Positions 18,841 through 30,399 of a DNA stretch of 64,000 nt are shown here, piece after piece. Origin of the DNA: Parasponia andersonii. Its lineage: Eukaryota; Streptophyta; Magnoliopsida; Rosales; Cannabaceae. The translations under genes were made by a program, and so were the position numbers. Below the pieces are notes generated by a model. The model saw only the letters and a program-made list of their open reading frames with translations. It was not told the DNA's origin and searched no databases. The stretch spans positions 767,376 to 831,375 of the forward strand of contig JXTB01000139.1 of assembly GCA_002914805.1 (NCBI GenBank). Direction: 5' to 3'. Positions within the stretch are counted from its first letter, which is position 1, and every line of letters begins with the position of its first letter.

Positions 18841-20000
18841 CTAGTAGTGCTTTAATCTTTGGCCATTGACCTTGAAATGGAGACCTGAGTTTTCTTCCAG
18901 TAAATCAACAACATTATATAGATAGACCTTGGCAATATTAAACGGACCTGACCACCTCGACTTCAGTTTACTAGGAAATAGCTTCAATCGAGAATTAAAC
19001 AACAGGAATTTCTGACCAGATTCAAAGGTCATTTGTTGGATCTCTCTATCATGCCATTTTTTTGTTTTATCTTTGTATAACTTAGCACTCTCGTAAGCAC
19101 ACATCCGAAATTCTTCCAGCTCATTTAGCTGCAGCAGCCGTGTTTCCCCAGCAGCTTGAAGGTCTATGTTGAGTTTTTTCATTGCCCAATATACTCGGTG
19201 CTCTAGCTCCACCGGCAAGTGACATGCTTTCCCAAAGATTAGCCTATATGGAGACATCCCCAATGGTGTTTTGAAGGCTATTCTGTAGGCCCAAAGAGCA
19301 TCATCAAGCCTTATTGACCAATCTTTCCTAGTGAGATTCACAACCTTCTCCAAAATTCTTTTGATCTCTCTATTGGTAATTTCTGCTTGGCTACTTGCTT
19401 GCGGATGATAAGTTGTAGCTATTTTGTGCCTCACCCCATATCTGGCCAAAAAATTCTCAAACTTCTTGCTACCAAAGAGTGTTCCTTCATCACTAATGAT
19501 GGCTCTTGGAGTGCCATAACGTGTGAAAATATTCTTATGCAGGAACTTCACCACTACCTTGGAATTATTTGTGGGAAATGTAGAAGCTTCCACCCATTTA
19601 GACACATAGTCTACAGCTACCAAAATATGAAGATTCCTAAAAGATGGAGGAAATGGTCCCATGAAATCTATGCCTCACGCATCGAATAACTCAACTTCCA
19701 GAATATTGTTTAAGGGCATTTCATGTCTTTGAGAGATGTTCCCAGTTTTTTGGCACCTATCACAAGTCTTGACAAATTCATGAGCATCCTTGAAGATGGT
19801 TGACCAATAATAACCTGATTACAAGACCTTAACAGCTGTTCTAAAACCTCTAAAATGTCCCACATATGGAGATGAATGGCAATGGTATAAGATGCTATGA
19901 ATCTCTTCTCTAGGAACAGGCCTACGCAAAATCTGATCTGGACATTGCTTGTAAAGGTAAGGTTCATCCCAACAGTAAGCTTTTATATCATGGAAAAATT
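18841..20000 (-). pseudogene. Integrase of the Athila-like element
   Basis: 19662-18841 is a 273-codon open frame with the DDE core: first Asp in [12 protein letters not shown], second in [10 protein letters not shown], Glu in [10 protein letters not shown], followed by the [24 protein letters not shown] signature and a C-terminal RWSGPF stretch. The zinc-binding part lies upstream (about 20000-19700; CDRCQKTGNISQRHEMP), separated by a stop at about 19677. The catalytic core itself looks unbroken, the best-preserved coding segment of the nested block. Confidence 0.88.
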
Positions 20001-20232
20001 TATTTCATTATTGGCTGCTCATCTCGAGTGGAAGTAATCCACTAACTAAATACTTAGCAAAGTCTGCATACCATGGAGTAGTCACCTGCTGTACAACTAA
20101 AAGCTATTCATCTGGGAATATTTCTCAAATGGGCTCTTTAATCTCCCTTGCATCTTCTGCTTCTATTCTTGATAAGTGATCTGCAACTTAATTCTCAGAA
20201 CCTTTCCTATCTTTTATCTCCAAATCAAACTC

Positions 20233-20649
20233 TTACAATAACAATATCCATCTGATCAATCTCGGTTTGGCATCCTTCTTTGGAATGACATACTTGATTG
20301 CTAAGTAGTCTATATAAACAGTAACCTTTGTTCCCACAAGATAAGATCTAAATTTATCAAAAGCAAAAACAATAGATAGGAGCTCCTTCTCGGTAGTGGT
20401 GTAGTTCAGTTGAGCATCAAATAAAGTCCTGCTGCTATAGTAAATAGAATGGAATACCTTCTCTTTTCTCTGTCCCAATACAGCTCCAACTACATGATCG
20501 CTTGCATCACACATCAGCTCAAATGGTAAAGACCAGTTCAGAGCTACTATAATTGAGGAAGAAACAAGTCTTCTCTTCAACTCTAAGAATGCTTGCATAC
20601 ATTCTTCATTGAATTCAAAATATCTGTTTTGCTCCAGCAAAGTGCACAT
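20233..20649 (-). pseudogene. RNase H domain of the Athila-like element
   Basis: Open for 138 codons on the minus strand. Key pieces: [18 protein letters not shown] (first catalytic Asp), [20 protein letters not shown] (Glu) and [13 protein letters not shown] (where Asp-His is usual, here Asp-Tyr). It directly follows the RT and precedes the integrase zinc region. Confidence 0.85.
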
Positions 20650-21534
20650 TGGCTTGGAAATTTTTTAAAAATTCTTTATGAATCTTCTGTAAAAACCAAC
20701 ATGTCCCAAGAAACTCCTTATGCCCTTGACTGATGTTGGTGGTGGCAACTTCTCAATAACTTTAGTTTTTGCCTTGTCCAATTCAATGTCATGCTTGGAG
20801 ACTCTATGACCCAATATAATGCCTTCTTACACCATAAAGTGGCATTTTTCCCAATTTAGGATCAGATTAGTTTCTTTGCATCGCTCCAAAACCTTCTCTA
20901 AATTCTGCAAGCAATCTTCATAGGATTCCCCAAATATAGAAAAGTCATTCATAAAAACTTCAAGGGTCTTTTCCACTATATCGCTGAAAATAGACATCAT
21001 TTATTGCTGGAACATTGCTAGAGCATTGCAGAGACCGAATGGCATTCTCCTAAAGGCAAAAGTTCTATAGAGGTAGGTGAAAGTTGTCTTCTCCTGATCC
21101 TCAGGTGCTATAACAATCTAGTTGTAACCTGAGTATCCATCCAAGAAACAATAATACTCCTTTCCGGCAAGTCTGTTGTGCATTTGGTCAATGAATGATA
21201 GTGGGAAATATTTTTTTTTTGTAGCCTTATTGAGCTTCCTATAGTCCATGCACACCCTCCAACCAGTTACTATTCTTGTGGGAATTAATTCATTATTGTC
21301 ATTAGCCACAACTGTTACACCTCCTTTTTTAGGCATACATTGAACTGGGCTGACCCAAGAACTGCCTGAAATTGGATAAATTATCCCTGCATCCAGCCAC
21401 TTGATCACCTCTTTCTTTACTACTTCCTTCATAATTGGGTTCAGTTCACTGCTGCTCCACAGAATTGCTGAAGCAATCTTCCAGTAGAATCTTCTGCATA
21501 CATATTGTAGGGTTGATTCCCTTGATATCAGCAA
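20650..21534 (-). pseudogene. Reverse transcriptase of the Athila-like element, altered catalytic box
   Basis: The N-terminal RT part is open at 21534-21118 (VKKEVIKWLDAGIIYPIS, WRVCMDYRKLNKATKK, FLDGYSGYN). Downstream the frame is broken by stops. The catalytic box near 20950 reads FMNDF instead of FMDDF, so one of the two metal-binding Asp is Asn. That substitution alone should abolish polymerase activity. Confidence 0.85.
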
Positions 21535-21580
21535 TGGTCCACCCTATAGCTTTCATAAACCTTCGAAGTGCTGCAAGTAA

Positions 21581-22288
21581 TTACTGCTTTTGCTCCAAAC
21601 TCAAAGCTGAAGAAATAATTACCGGTAACGTGTTTGAGTCACCCAAATATGCATACTTTAAGTGAGAGGGCAATGGTTTCAATTCCACAACTGGGGGTGC
21701 TTCAACAGATGGTTTAGAAGGCTTGAAATCCCTCTCCAATAATTCAAGAGATTTAAATTGCTTTTCTGGTCTAGCAAATGAATGCTTTATGTCCACCCAT
21801 GGTACATAGCCCTCTTCTTCAATTTCTTCATCAAAATCAGCCTTGGTGGATACCGAAATCAGATTGTTATCATAAGTTCCCTGGAATTGCTTCAGCACAA
21901 GTGAATCTAACACATTGATGGCTGAACACTCTTCTATTTCATCCGGAAATCGCATAGTTTTGAACACATTGAAAGTGACATGTTCATCATCAACTCGCAT
22001 AGTAAGTTCTTCTTTCTGCACATCAATCAATGTCCTTCTAGTAGCAAGAAACAGCCTGCTTAAGATTATAGGCACCTCCTTGTCAGCCTTATAATCTAAC
22101 ACAATAAAATCCACGGGGAATATAAACTTGTCCACCCGAACTAAAACATCTTCGATTTTTCCTTCAGGGTGAGCAAAATATCTATCTGCAAGCTGAAGAG
22201 TAACTGTAGTTGGTCTTGCTTTTCCAATTCCTAACTTTCTAAAAACTGACATGGGAATCAAAATTATGCTTGCTCCTAGATCACACAA
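21581..22288 (-). pseudogene. Aspartic protease region of the Athila-like element
   Basis: 235 codons open on the minus strand. The active-site region reads MCDLGASIILIPMSVFRKLG (D-L-G in place of the more usual D-T/S-G, common in Athila-type elements). It is followed by VDFIVLDYKADKEVPIILSRLFLATRR, the flap-to-C-terminal part of retropepsin-like domains. It follows gag and precedes RT. Confidence 0.8.
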
Positions 22289-24240
22289 GGCTTTTCCACA
22301 ATAGGTGTCACCAATAGAATATGGTATTGTAAAGCTTTAGGGTCTTGAAGTTTAGGAGGAATTTTACTCTGCAAGATGGAGCTGCACTCTTTGGTCAGTG
22401 CCATTGTTTCAAACTCTCCTAATCTTCTTTTCTTGGAGAAGATGTCCTTCATGAATTTGACATACTTTGGCATCTGTTCTAAAGATTCTACAAGTGGTAT
22501 ATTGATATGCAGTTGCTTCAAAACCTACAAAAATTTGTTAAATTGCTTGTCTTACTATTGCGTGTGGAATCGTTGACGAAAAGGCGGCGGTGATCTGTTA
22601 TTTTGCTTTTCTGGGTAGTCTTACTATAGCGATGCTGTAGCAGATATAGCTTTTTCAGTAGTTTGCTTTGTTACATTTTCCACTCTATCTTCCTTATCCT
22701 TTTCTCCTTGGATTGAAGAAGGCTCTCTCGATTGTTTAAGCCTTAGATCAGACCCTTTTAGCTCTTTCCTACTTCTTAATAAGATCACTTTGCAATGCTC
22801 TTTATTCTCACACCTTGGATTTTCTGTATCACTTGGCAAAGAACCTTGAGGTCTGATATTCAAGGCATTAGCTACCTGCCCCATTTGATTCTCCAAGCTT
22901 CTGAGTGAGGTTGCTTGGCTTTGAATCATTGCAGACTGATTCTGAATGATACTGTCATTTTTCGCCATATACTCCTTCAAGAAAACTTCCATAGAGCTGG
23001 ATCGCTCTGGATATTGTTATTTTTGATACTGCTGTTGCTGTGGCAGATGATATTGGAAACCATGTGGATAGGCTGGTCTATTTGGAGTTGTATCTGAAGT
23101 AGCTCCTTAGTTGCTCCATGAAAAATTAGGTTGTTGCCCCTATCCTTGGTTGTAAGTGTTTGAAAATGGATTATTGTTCTTGTTATAGTTCCCCACGTAA
23201 CATACTGAAGTAGGGTTAGATGGATAACTATCAAATGAATACCCATCACCATAATAAATGCAAGAAATTGCAGCAAATTGCTCTGTATTTGCTCCGGTAG
23301 CCATATTCATAGATTTTAGGATATTGGACAGCGATGAAACTTAAGCTGTCAAGGCTGTGACTGTATCAACATCATGAATTCTAGCAACACACCTTCCTGC
23401 AGCAACTCTTTCAGTCGGCCATTGATAGTTATTGTTGGCTATTCGCTCTAAAATCTCATAAGCATCATTATAGGACTTTACAAGAAGAGCACCATTAGCC
23501 GAAGCATTGAGGCCATTATAAAATGTCTCTATTTAGATCCAATGAGGGATTCCATAGTGTGGACATTTTCTTAGCAATTCCTTAAAGCGCTCTCATGATT
23601 CATATAAAGATTCACCATCCAACTGCTGAAAAGAAGTAATATCATTTCGAAGCTTAGCATTTTTAGTTAGTGGGAAATATTTCATCAAAAATTTCTCCGC
23701 CAAGTTATTCCAGGTGGCCACCGAATCTAGGGATATTGAGTTCAACCAAGCTCTCACTCTATCTCGTAAAGAATATGGGAATAGTTTTAGCCTTAAAGCT
23801 TTATCTATGACTCCTTGCAACTTGAATGAATCACACACTTCTATGAACAACTAAAGGTGAAGATGTAGATCCTCTGTTGGTACCCCATTGAATTGTCCCA
23901 CAGTTTGGAGCATTTGAAACATCACTGGCTTCAATTCAAACTAAGGTGCTTGAATTTCGGGCCTAACAATGCCAGGATTAAGCCCATTGAGGATAGGAAT
24001 AGCATACTCTCTGATTGCTCTATCCTTGTCATCTGCCATTGCTGTAGCATTATTAGCACCAGCAGCTTCAGCCATTCCTTCTACACCAGTTAACCCTTGT
24101 TGATGCTCCCTTTTCCTTACTCGAAATGTTTTTTCAATCTCAGGATCTAAGGGCACCAACTCTTGTTCTCGCTGATAGTTCATATAAAAAGTATACGCTC
24201 TTGCAAGACAATCGCTCAAAAAGATAAAGAACAAAAAAAA
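22289..24240 (-). pseudogene. Gag of the Athila-like element
   Basis: 24234-23941 encodes the N-terminal gag. 23850-23593 encodes the capsid-like retrotransposon gag domain (LRLKLFPYSLRDRVRAWLNS, ATWNNLAEKFLMKYFP, LDGESLYES). 22992-22624 encodes the C-terminal coiled region (LRSLENQMGQVANALNIRPQ). At least eight in-frame stops interrupt it. Gag forms the virus-like particle. This copy could not make an intact one. Confidence 0.82.
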
Positions 24241-24297
24241 ACAATAGCAAGAAAAATAAATTAGTTTCTACAAATAACTTTAGTTTTCTCAATCACT

Positions 24298-24312
24298 GGC
24301 AATGGCGCCAAA
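24298..24312 (-). other. Primer-binding site (tRNA-Asp type) of the Athila-like element
   Basis: TGGCGCCATTGCC on the minus strand, a few bases inside the 5' LTR. The expected complement of the tRNA-Asp 3' end starts TGGCGCCGTTGCC, so one base differs. Confidence 0.75.
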
Positions 24313-24316
24313 AACT

Positions 24317-25496
24317 TGTTGCAAATTTTATAATTGCTATGCAAGTGCACATGTCGAATAAGTAATACAGTAGTAAGTTAAGTATCGTCTCCACAGGGAT
24401 TGTTTGCCAAGTTATTTGTAAACGCTAAATGTCAAACTAGATAGTTTTGAGAAATAAGAAATAGAGATTTGTAAATAAATGATAAAAACTAAAGAATGTT
24501 GATAAAAATGTAAATACCAAACAGAAATTAACGCGAAGTATCAATTAAATATCAACCAGTGGTGGGTTTAAACTGGGATTATTGAATCCTCCTCAGTTGC
24601 AAATCTGGTTTCAATTGCTACAGCAACGCTCATGGTAAAATCACTCCAGTAAACCGAAAATTCAATCAGCACATAACAATCTTCCGAATTTATTATGTTT
24701 TAAGTTCTTCAAACTAGATTTACATATTCCTATGCTAACCCAGCTCTCAAAACACCATTTGTAGCATCAATTTTCATTAGGTTATACATGGCAACAATAT
24801 ATTCCTATACCATTACGAATTCAAAGATCTACCAAGGAGATGAGTGAAACATGCATCATTCAAGCTAGATCCAATTAAGATTAATCTTTCTAGCTTTAAT
24901 CCTAATTTATTTATCCTGAATATTGGTGGCAAGGCAATAATAGGAATTAGTAACTAAGATCACTTGAATGAACTAGAGAAAATTTCTATAAACATCAAAA
25001 CAACACTTAACCAATCATTACAAATCCCAGCTGAGAAAAATATAGCTCATGTTCTGGGGCTCAAAAGTCATCAGCCAAAATATTCCATAGATTACAGAAA
25101 ATCCATGAAAAGAGAAGAAACTAAACACAAAGAAGTTTAAAAAGGTAAGGAAAAGTCTAGCTGGATAATGATAATTGGAGCTCCCTCTCCTTCACCCTTT
25201 CTTCTCTATACTATCCTCCTCTCTTTCTTTTCTTTTCCGTATTTTGCTCCCTGCTCAATCTTCCTTCAAAGATGCTGCCATTTAAATTCATTCGAACTCA
25301 AGTCCTAAATTCAGTATTTCTACTAAAAATTAATAGAAATAAAATAGATATTTACTGTATTAGATTTTTAACATCGATAACACCACAGACCAAAATAAAA
25401 TAAAGAAAAGCACCTAAACTAGACAATTTATCCTTTAAAATAACTATTCTAAGACTCAAAAACATACTAAATAACTCTATTTTTATAGAGTTATCA
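24317..25496 (-). repeat. 5' LTR of the Athila-like element, promoter deleted
   Basis: 1180 bp. Relative to the 3' LTR it lacks about 249 bp (equivalent to 15417-15665, with a TCA microhomology at the junction) and about 16 bp nearer the R/U5 end. The large gap removes the TATA-type element, so this copy probably cannot start its own transcript. Confidence 0.9.
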
Positions 25497-25499
25497 TGC

Positions 25500-26100
25500 C
25501 CCGTTTAATCTTGTCTAACAAGGTAGATTATAACATCATAGAATATAATTTGCTAGTAATTAGCTCGACATCATATATGTATAAATCTTCCCATAAGGGT
25601 TTATCTAACTCGTGTAAAGTTGACAGATTACCTCAGAATTTTCTATTGAGTACATCCGTCACCACATTGGTTTTCTCTAGATGATAGCTGATGTCACAAT
25701 CATAATCTTTTACAAATTTCAGCCAACAGTGTTATCTTATATTTAATTCTTTTTAAGTAAATAGATACTTCAAACTTTTATGATCAATAAAGATTTCACA
25801 ATGTATTCCATACAAATAATGTTATGAAACTTTCAATGTGAACACTGCTGCTACTAGCTCTAATTCATAAGTAGGATAGTTACACTCATAATCTTTCAAC
25901 TGTCTAGAAGTATTAGAAATAACTTTCCCATTTTGTATGAGGATGCATCCTAGACCTTGTTTCAAAGCATCATTGTAAATAAAAAATCCCTCTGTACATA
26001 AAGGTATAGTTAGGACTGGTGTTGAAATTAATCTTTACTTCAATTGTTGAAAACTCTTCTTATACTCATCAGTCTATATAAACTTGTTACTCTTCCAGGT
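25500..26100 (-). pseudogene. RNase H part of the outer element
   Basis: Minus-strand translation from 26100 to 25500 gives weak but ordered RNase H motifs: YECNYPTYELELVAAVF, then IHCEIFIDHKSLKYLFT with the Asp-His pair, and a degenerate DALSRK-like end (VVTDVLNRK). Several stops interrupt it. It is cut at 25497 by the Athila-like insertion, and the reading resumes at 14458. Confidence 0.75.
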
Positions 26101-26199
26101 TAACTGTGTAAGTGGCATAGCTATCTTAGAGAACCCCTCAACAAATCTCATATAATAACTTGCTAAACCTAGAAAACTTCGTACTTTTGTCATATTAAT

Positions 26200-26923
26200 A
26201 GGACTAGATTAATTATTGAATGCTTCAAACTTGGCTGGGTCAATAGAATTCCCATCTTGAGAAATAACGTGACCAATGAACAATACTTTTTCTAACTAGA
26301 ACTCGTATTTCTTGAATTTAGGGTATAAATCTTTCTCTTTCAGTATCTGAATATTGATTATTAAATGCTCTTTATGCTCCTTTCTAGATCATGAGTATAC
26401 TAAAATATCATCGATGAATACAATAACAAATTTATCTAAGAATTCCTTAAATATCATATCCATTAGGTCCATAAATGCTACTGGCACATTAACCAAATAG
26501 TATCACCAGAAGCTCATAATGGCTATATCGAGTTCTAAAGGTTGTCTTGGAAATATCTTCCTATCTGATTCTCAACTGATGGTACCTAGATCTTAGGTCA
26601 AGCTTCGAAAACACAAAAGTACTTTGTAGCAGATCAAATAAGTCATCAATATGCAATAAGAGATACTTGTTTTTAACAGTCACCTTATTAATCTCTCTAT
26701 AGTCAATACACAATCGCATAGTTCCATTTTTCTTTTTCACAAATAAGACTAGTGCACTCCACGGTGAAAAACTAGGATGTATAAATCTTTTCTCTAATAA
26801 CTCTTGTAATGGACTCTTTAGCTCATTTAACTCTGTTGGAGCCATCTTATATTGTGTCTTAGAAATAGTTGTAGTAACTAGTACCAAATTAATAGCAAAG
26901 TCAACTTCTTTTATAGGTGGCAA
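26200..26923 (-). pseudogene. Reverse transcriptase of the outer element
   Basis: 26923-26561 is open ([55 protein letters not shown]), the fingers and palm start of a Ty3/gypsy RT. The catalytic box downstream, near 26405-26425, reads FIDDILVYS and keeps both Asp, followed by a stop. Confidence 0.88.
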
Positions 26924-27176
26924 ACCTAGAAAATCCTCTTGAAGTGCATCCAGGAAATCACATCTTCAGATCTCAATTTTTGCTCAACAAATTATCAACA
27001 ATACTGGCAAAATATCTTGTAAAACCTTTTTCTAACAATTTCTGAGCTTTTATAGCTGAAATCAAAGGAAACTTTACTTTACTTTGAGTACCCACAAATA
27101 TATATTGATCAGTATCTGGAGGATGAAATGTTATAATCTTATTTCTACAATCAATCTTCACACAATACTTTGATAA

Positions 27177-27530
27177 CTAATCCATACCCAAAATAATCTT
27201 ATAATTATTCATATTAAGTACATTCAAGTTCACAAATAATTCTCTGTCATCCACTATAATAGCACAAGCTCTCAAAATTTTGTCTAAATACATAACCTCT
27301 CTAGAAGGAAATGTAGTACAAAATGGAGTACTCATTTTATCTGTAGGATGAACTAATTTCCTCACAAATGTTAATAATGCGCATGAATGTGTGGATCTTG
27401 AATCTATCAATATATGAGCTATAAATATCTTACCTATGATAACAAATAGGCTTACCTCAATCTTATTTCTAACTTCTGTCTCAACTATAGCATATAGCCT
27501 TTCACCAGGTTTCCTCTGATAATTTTTCAT
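27177..27530 (-). pseudogene. Aspartic protease of the outer element, active-site Gly lost
   Basis: 117 codons. The active site reads HILIDSRSTHSC where chromovirus proteases have D-S-G-A-T-H-S, so the catalytic triad Gly is Arg. The C-terminal ILGMD motif is present. It begins right after the gag zinc knuckle. Confidence 0.82.
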
Positions 27531-28301
27531 TTCAGGGCAGTTCTTAATAAAATGACCATTTTTACTACATTTATAGCATAACCCTGCACTCTTACAATAC
27601 TCTCCATAATGATTCTTCCCAAATATTGGGCATGGTGGTATAGTAGTAGTGGTGATCCCCTGATCAACCCTAGGACACTTATCTTGATCCAGTCGGGTCT
27701 ACTGAGCTAGAGCTCCCTTCCTTTTCATGTATTAAAGACATTGAATTTGAATCTGTCCTCCTTTATTTTCTTGAAAATTAGGTCTAAAACCCCCTTGTAT
27801 CTCTCTTGCATATCTTTCTCTCCTAATCTTTTCCTTATCCAAAATATCTTTCTCTACTTACTCAGCGTCTAATGCCCTATTTGCACTCTGAGTAAATAGT
27901 ACACCTCGAACTCCATCTCAAATCTCTGATAATAGTTTTTTTCAAACTTTGCATAAATCGATCTACTTTGTGCTCATTGGTAGCACTCATGAGAGGTGCA
28001 TATCGTGATAACTTATCAAATTTGCGGATGTATTCTACAATAGATATCTCTCCAAGTTTCAGATTGGTAAACTCTACCCTTTTGCTAGCTCTCATAGCAT
28101 CAGTAAAATACTTTCCATAAAACAACTTTTTAAACCACTCCCAAGTCATAATAGTAATATCATGAATAGTACTCATGGTATCCTACCAGAATTAAATATG
28201 ATGTCTCAATATAAAATTAGCTCAAGGAACCTTATCAACATCAAGTACCTTGGCATAATATTACGCTCCGCTCATTTTGCTTCCCAAAATCCAAATATTA
28301 T
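27531..28301 (-). pseudogene. Gag of the outer element, 3' portion with zinc knuckle
   Basis: 28176-27877 carries the retrotransposon gag domain (TMTWEWFKKLFYGKYFTDAM, SIVEYIRKFDKLSRYAP). At about 27540-27590 a CCHC zinc knuckle is intact (CYKCSKNGHFIKNC). Stops lie between. The upstream part was separated by the second nested element, which ends at 28302 on this side. Confidence 0.82.
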
Positions 28302-29100
28302 TGTCCATGGCTCTAAGATCCTCTATATATACTACTCACTCAAAAGGATAGAAGAAGGCCCTAGAATATGGTAGACACTTCTAGAATAATCAAGAGAGGT
28401 CTTAACCATACTAGAATACTCTAAATAGCGCTACTAGATCCTATAATGCTCTAGACAAGGCTGGATGGTTCTAGATCGATTTAGACGGTCCTAGAAGCTC
28501 CTAGAATGACTTAAAAGAGCCAAGATGGTGGGTAAACCTCTTAGAAGGATCTAGGCCATGCTTGTTCTAGATTTCTCCATGTAAATATCTTTGTAGATAT
28601 TACTATTTTATGTGGGAAGATTCTAGACCCTTTGTAAGATCGTGCCACTTGGCACGATCATAACCCTTAGTTAATTTAGGCTTTACATATATAAAGGACC
28701 CATTGGGTTCATTTGTATACAAGTCTCATTTGTGATAGTTATAAGCATTCTAAGAGTAATACAAAGCTTGCTAACTGGGCCTAGCTCAGTTGGTCCAAGG
28801 CTTAAGGGATGTGTGTGTGAGTTTGGGGGGTCAGGGGTTCAAGCCTTGGTAGAGTATGTGTATATGTGTATTATTTTCCTTTAAATTTGTAGTATGTGGT
28901 GGTCATTAGTTAAACCCCACTTTTTTTAAAAAAAAAAAGGAGTAATACAAAGCTTTCATTCACTCAAACTCTCTTATCCTTTGCCACTTTGTCTCAAAGC
29001 TTACTCTAAGTCACTTTCTTGAGTGTTGGTAGGCTGACTTAGTACGACAGACTGTACTAAGTGCCACACGATTATCTAGTTTAATGCTAAAGTCATGATA
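28302..29100 (+). repeat. 5' LTR of the second nested element, with SINE inside
   Basis: TGTC...GACA-type ends. A TATATAAAG core promoter lies at about 28688-28696. The upstream part is packed with CTAGA motifs (about 28345-28640). The SINE at 28770-28939 lies downstream of the TATA box, so it would be in the transcribed part. Confidence 0.88.
28770..28939 (+). mobile_element. tRNA-derived SINE with 16-bp target-site duplication
   Basis: 170 bp. The head is tRNA-like with a pol III A box (TAGCTCAGTTGGTCC, 28782-28796) and B box (GGTTCAAGCC, 28836-28845), and the tail is A-rich. It is flanked by perfect 16-bp direct repeats GAGTAATACAAAGCTT at 28754-28769 and 28940-28955. The sister LTR has one uninterrupted copy of this site (with one substitution), which proves the insertion. 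Confidence 0.93.
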
Positions 29101-30310
29101 GCGTGGCATCAGAGCTTTGGTTACTCGTTACATCTTGGTGGTTCAATTGTCTATATGAAGATCATAGTTATAACTCCTGACCCTGTTGAAGTTGGTACTT
29201 TTGAACTTGGGCATGATAAAAGGTAGAAGGGTGCTACAAGCGGCAAGTCGAGGGATGTGGTGACTAACTTGGAGGCTAGAGTATGCTAACTAGGGTCTAA
29301 CTTGGGCACGTTTGGCGAGTGAGTAGAAGATCTAGATGGCCGTTGTGACTGTTTAGAGACAGAGGATGCAGAGATCCACAATGGCATCAAAGATGCTCTT
29401 GGTGGGCTAGAGGCTGACTTAAGGCACGAGATCAAATCCCTTTATTTGGAGATTGCTGAAGTATGAGATCTCTTTCAAAGATAACTCGCTAATGTTTTAC
29501 TTATAGTAGATGAGATGGGTAGTAATCTTACTTTGTATAAATGAGCGGTGGCCACAAGGATGACCACCACAATAACTATTGAGGCAACGAAAGTCGAGGT
29601 GCCTAAACCAAAGACCTTCAATAGTATTCAGAATGCTTGAGAAGTTGAGAACTTCTAATAAGGACTCAAGCAATACTTTGAGGCTGCTGGTGTGAAGGAC
29701 GATATCAGTAAAATTTGTAATACTGCCATATATCTAACTGATACTGCCATACTATAGTGAAGGTAGAGACACAGAGAGATGCAACGAGGGGTGTATACCA
29801 TAGCCACTTTTGATGATTTCAAGAGAGAGCTTAAGAGATAATTCTTCCTTAAGAATACCAAAGAGGAGGTAAGGGGTCGTCTTCGCCGCCTCAAAAAATC
29901 TAGCAGTATTAAAGATTACATAAAAGAGTTTATCACACTCTTGCTCGAAGTCCCTGACACTTCAGATAAAGATGCCTTGTTTTTGTTCATGGATGGTCTT
30001 CAGAATTAGACCAAGTTAGAGCTCAAGCATCGTGGCGTCATAGACTTAGTCAATACTATTACTATTACCGAGAGCCTTATTGATTACTCTACCAATAAAG
30101 ACTCTTCTAAGACTAAAGATAAGAAGGATGGTGGAGCAAAGAATGGGGGAGAGCAAACAAATGAAGGAAAATGAAGCAAAGATAGTTCCTCCTACAAGCA
30201 AAGAACAAAGGTAAGGAGAAGGAAGATCGTGACTTCTCCAAGCCAAGAGTCAAGTGCTTCTTTTGTGATAAGTCATATTGGGCACGCGAGTGTCCTAAGA
30301 AGAAAGCTCT
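29101..30310 (+). pseudogene. Gag of the second nested chromovirus
   Basis: Plus-strand translation after the primer-binding site gives gag motifs (KPKTFNSIQNA, LKQYFEAAGV, LFLFMDGLQN). It ends in a zinc-knuckle-like CFFCDKSYWAREC at about 30250-30290, where the His of CCHC is missing. Multiple stops, several at positions where relatives have Trp or Gln. Confidence 0.75.
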
Positions 30311-30399
30311 CAATTTCTTAATTGCCTCCGTGCCAAGCCAAGAAGGAGGTGATAGGAAAGATGGTAGTGCACGTGTTAGTTCCTTGCAACTCTTTAATG

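Larger units (their letters stand above)
14459..25496 (-). mobile_element. Nested Athila-like Ty3/gypsy element
   Basis: LTRs at 14459-15903 and 24317-25496, with TG...CA ends (TGATAAC...GCAACA in element orientation). The primer-binding site (TGGCGCCATTGCC on minus, about 24300-24311) matches tRNA-Asp, as in Athila. The polypurine tract TTTGGGGGTA abuts the 3' LTR at 15904. Minus-strand order is gag, protease, RT, RNase H, integrase, then an extra ORF after pol. The flanking pentamers are GGGCA and TGGCC (element orientation). They are compatible with a 5-bp TSD in which each copy has one change. Insertion split the RNase H-integrase linker of the outer element. Stops in gag and pol show it is defective. 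Confidence 0.92.

Noticed and set aside
28782..28845. Functional tRNA gene
   Set aside because: A and B boxes are present, but there is no foldable acceptor stem, and the A-tail and 16-bp TSD identify a SINE.
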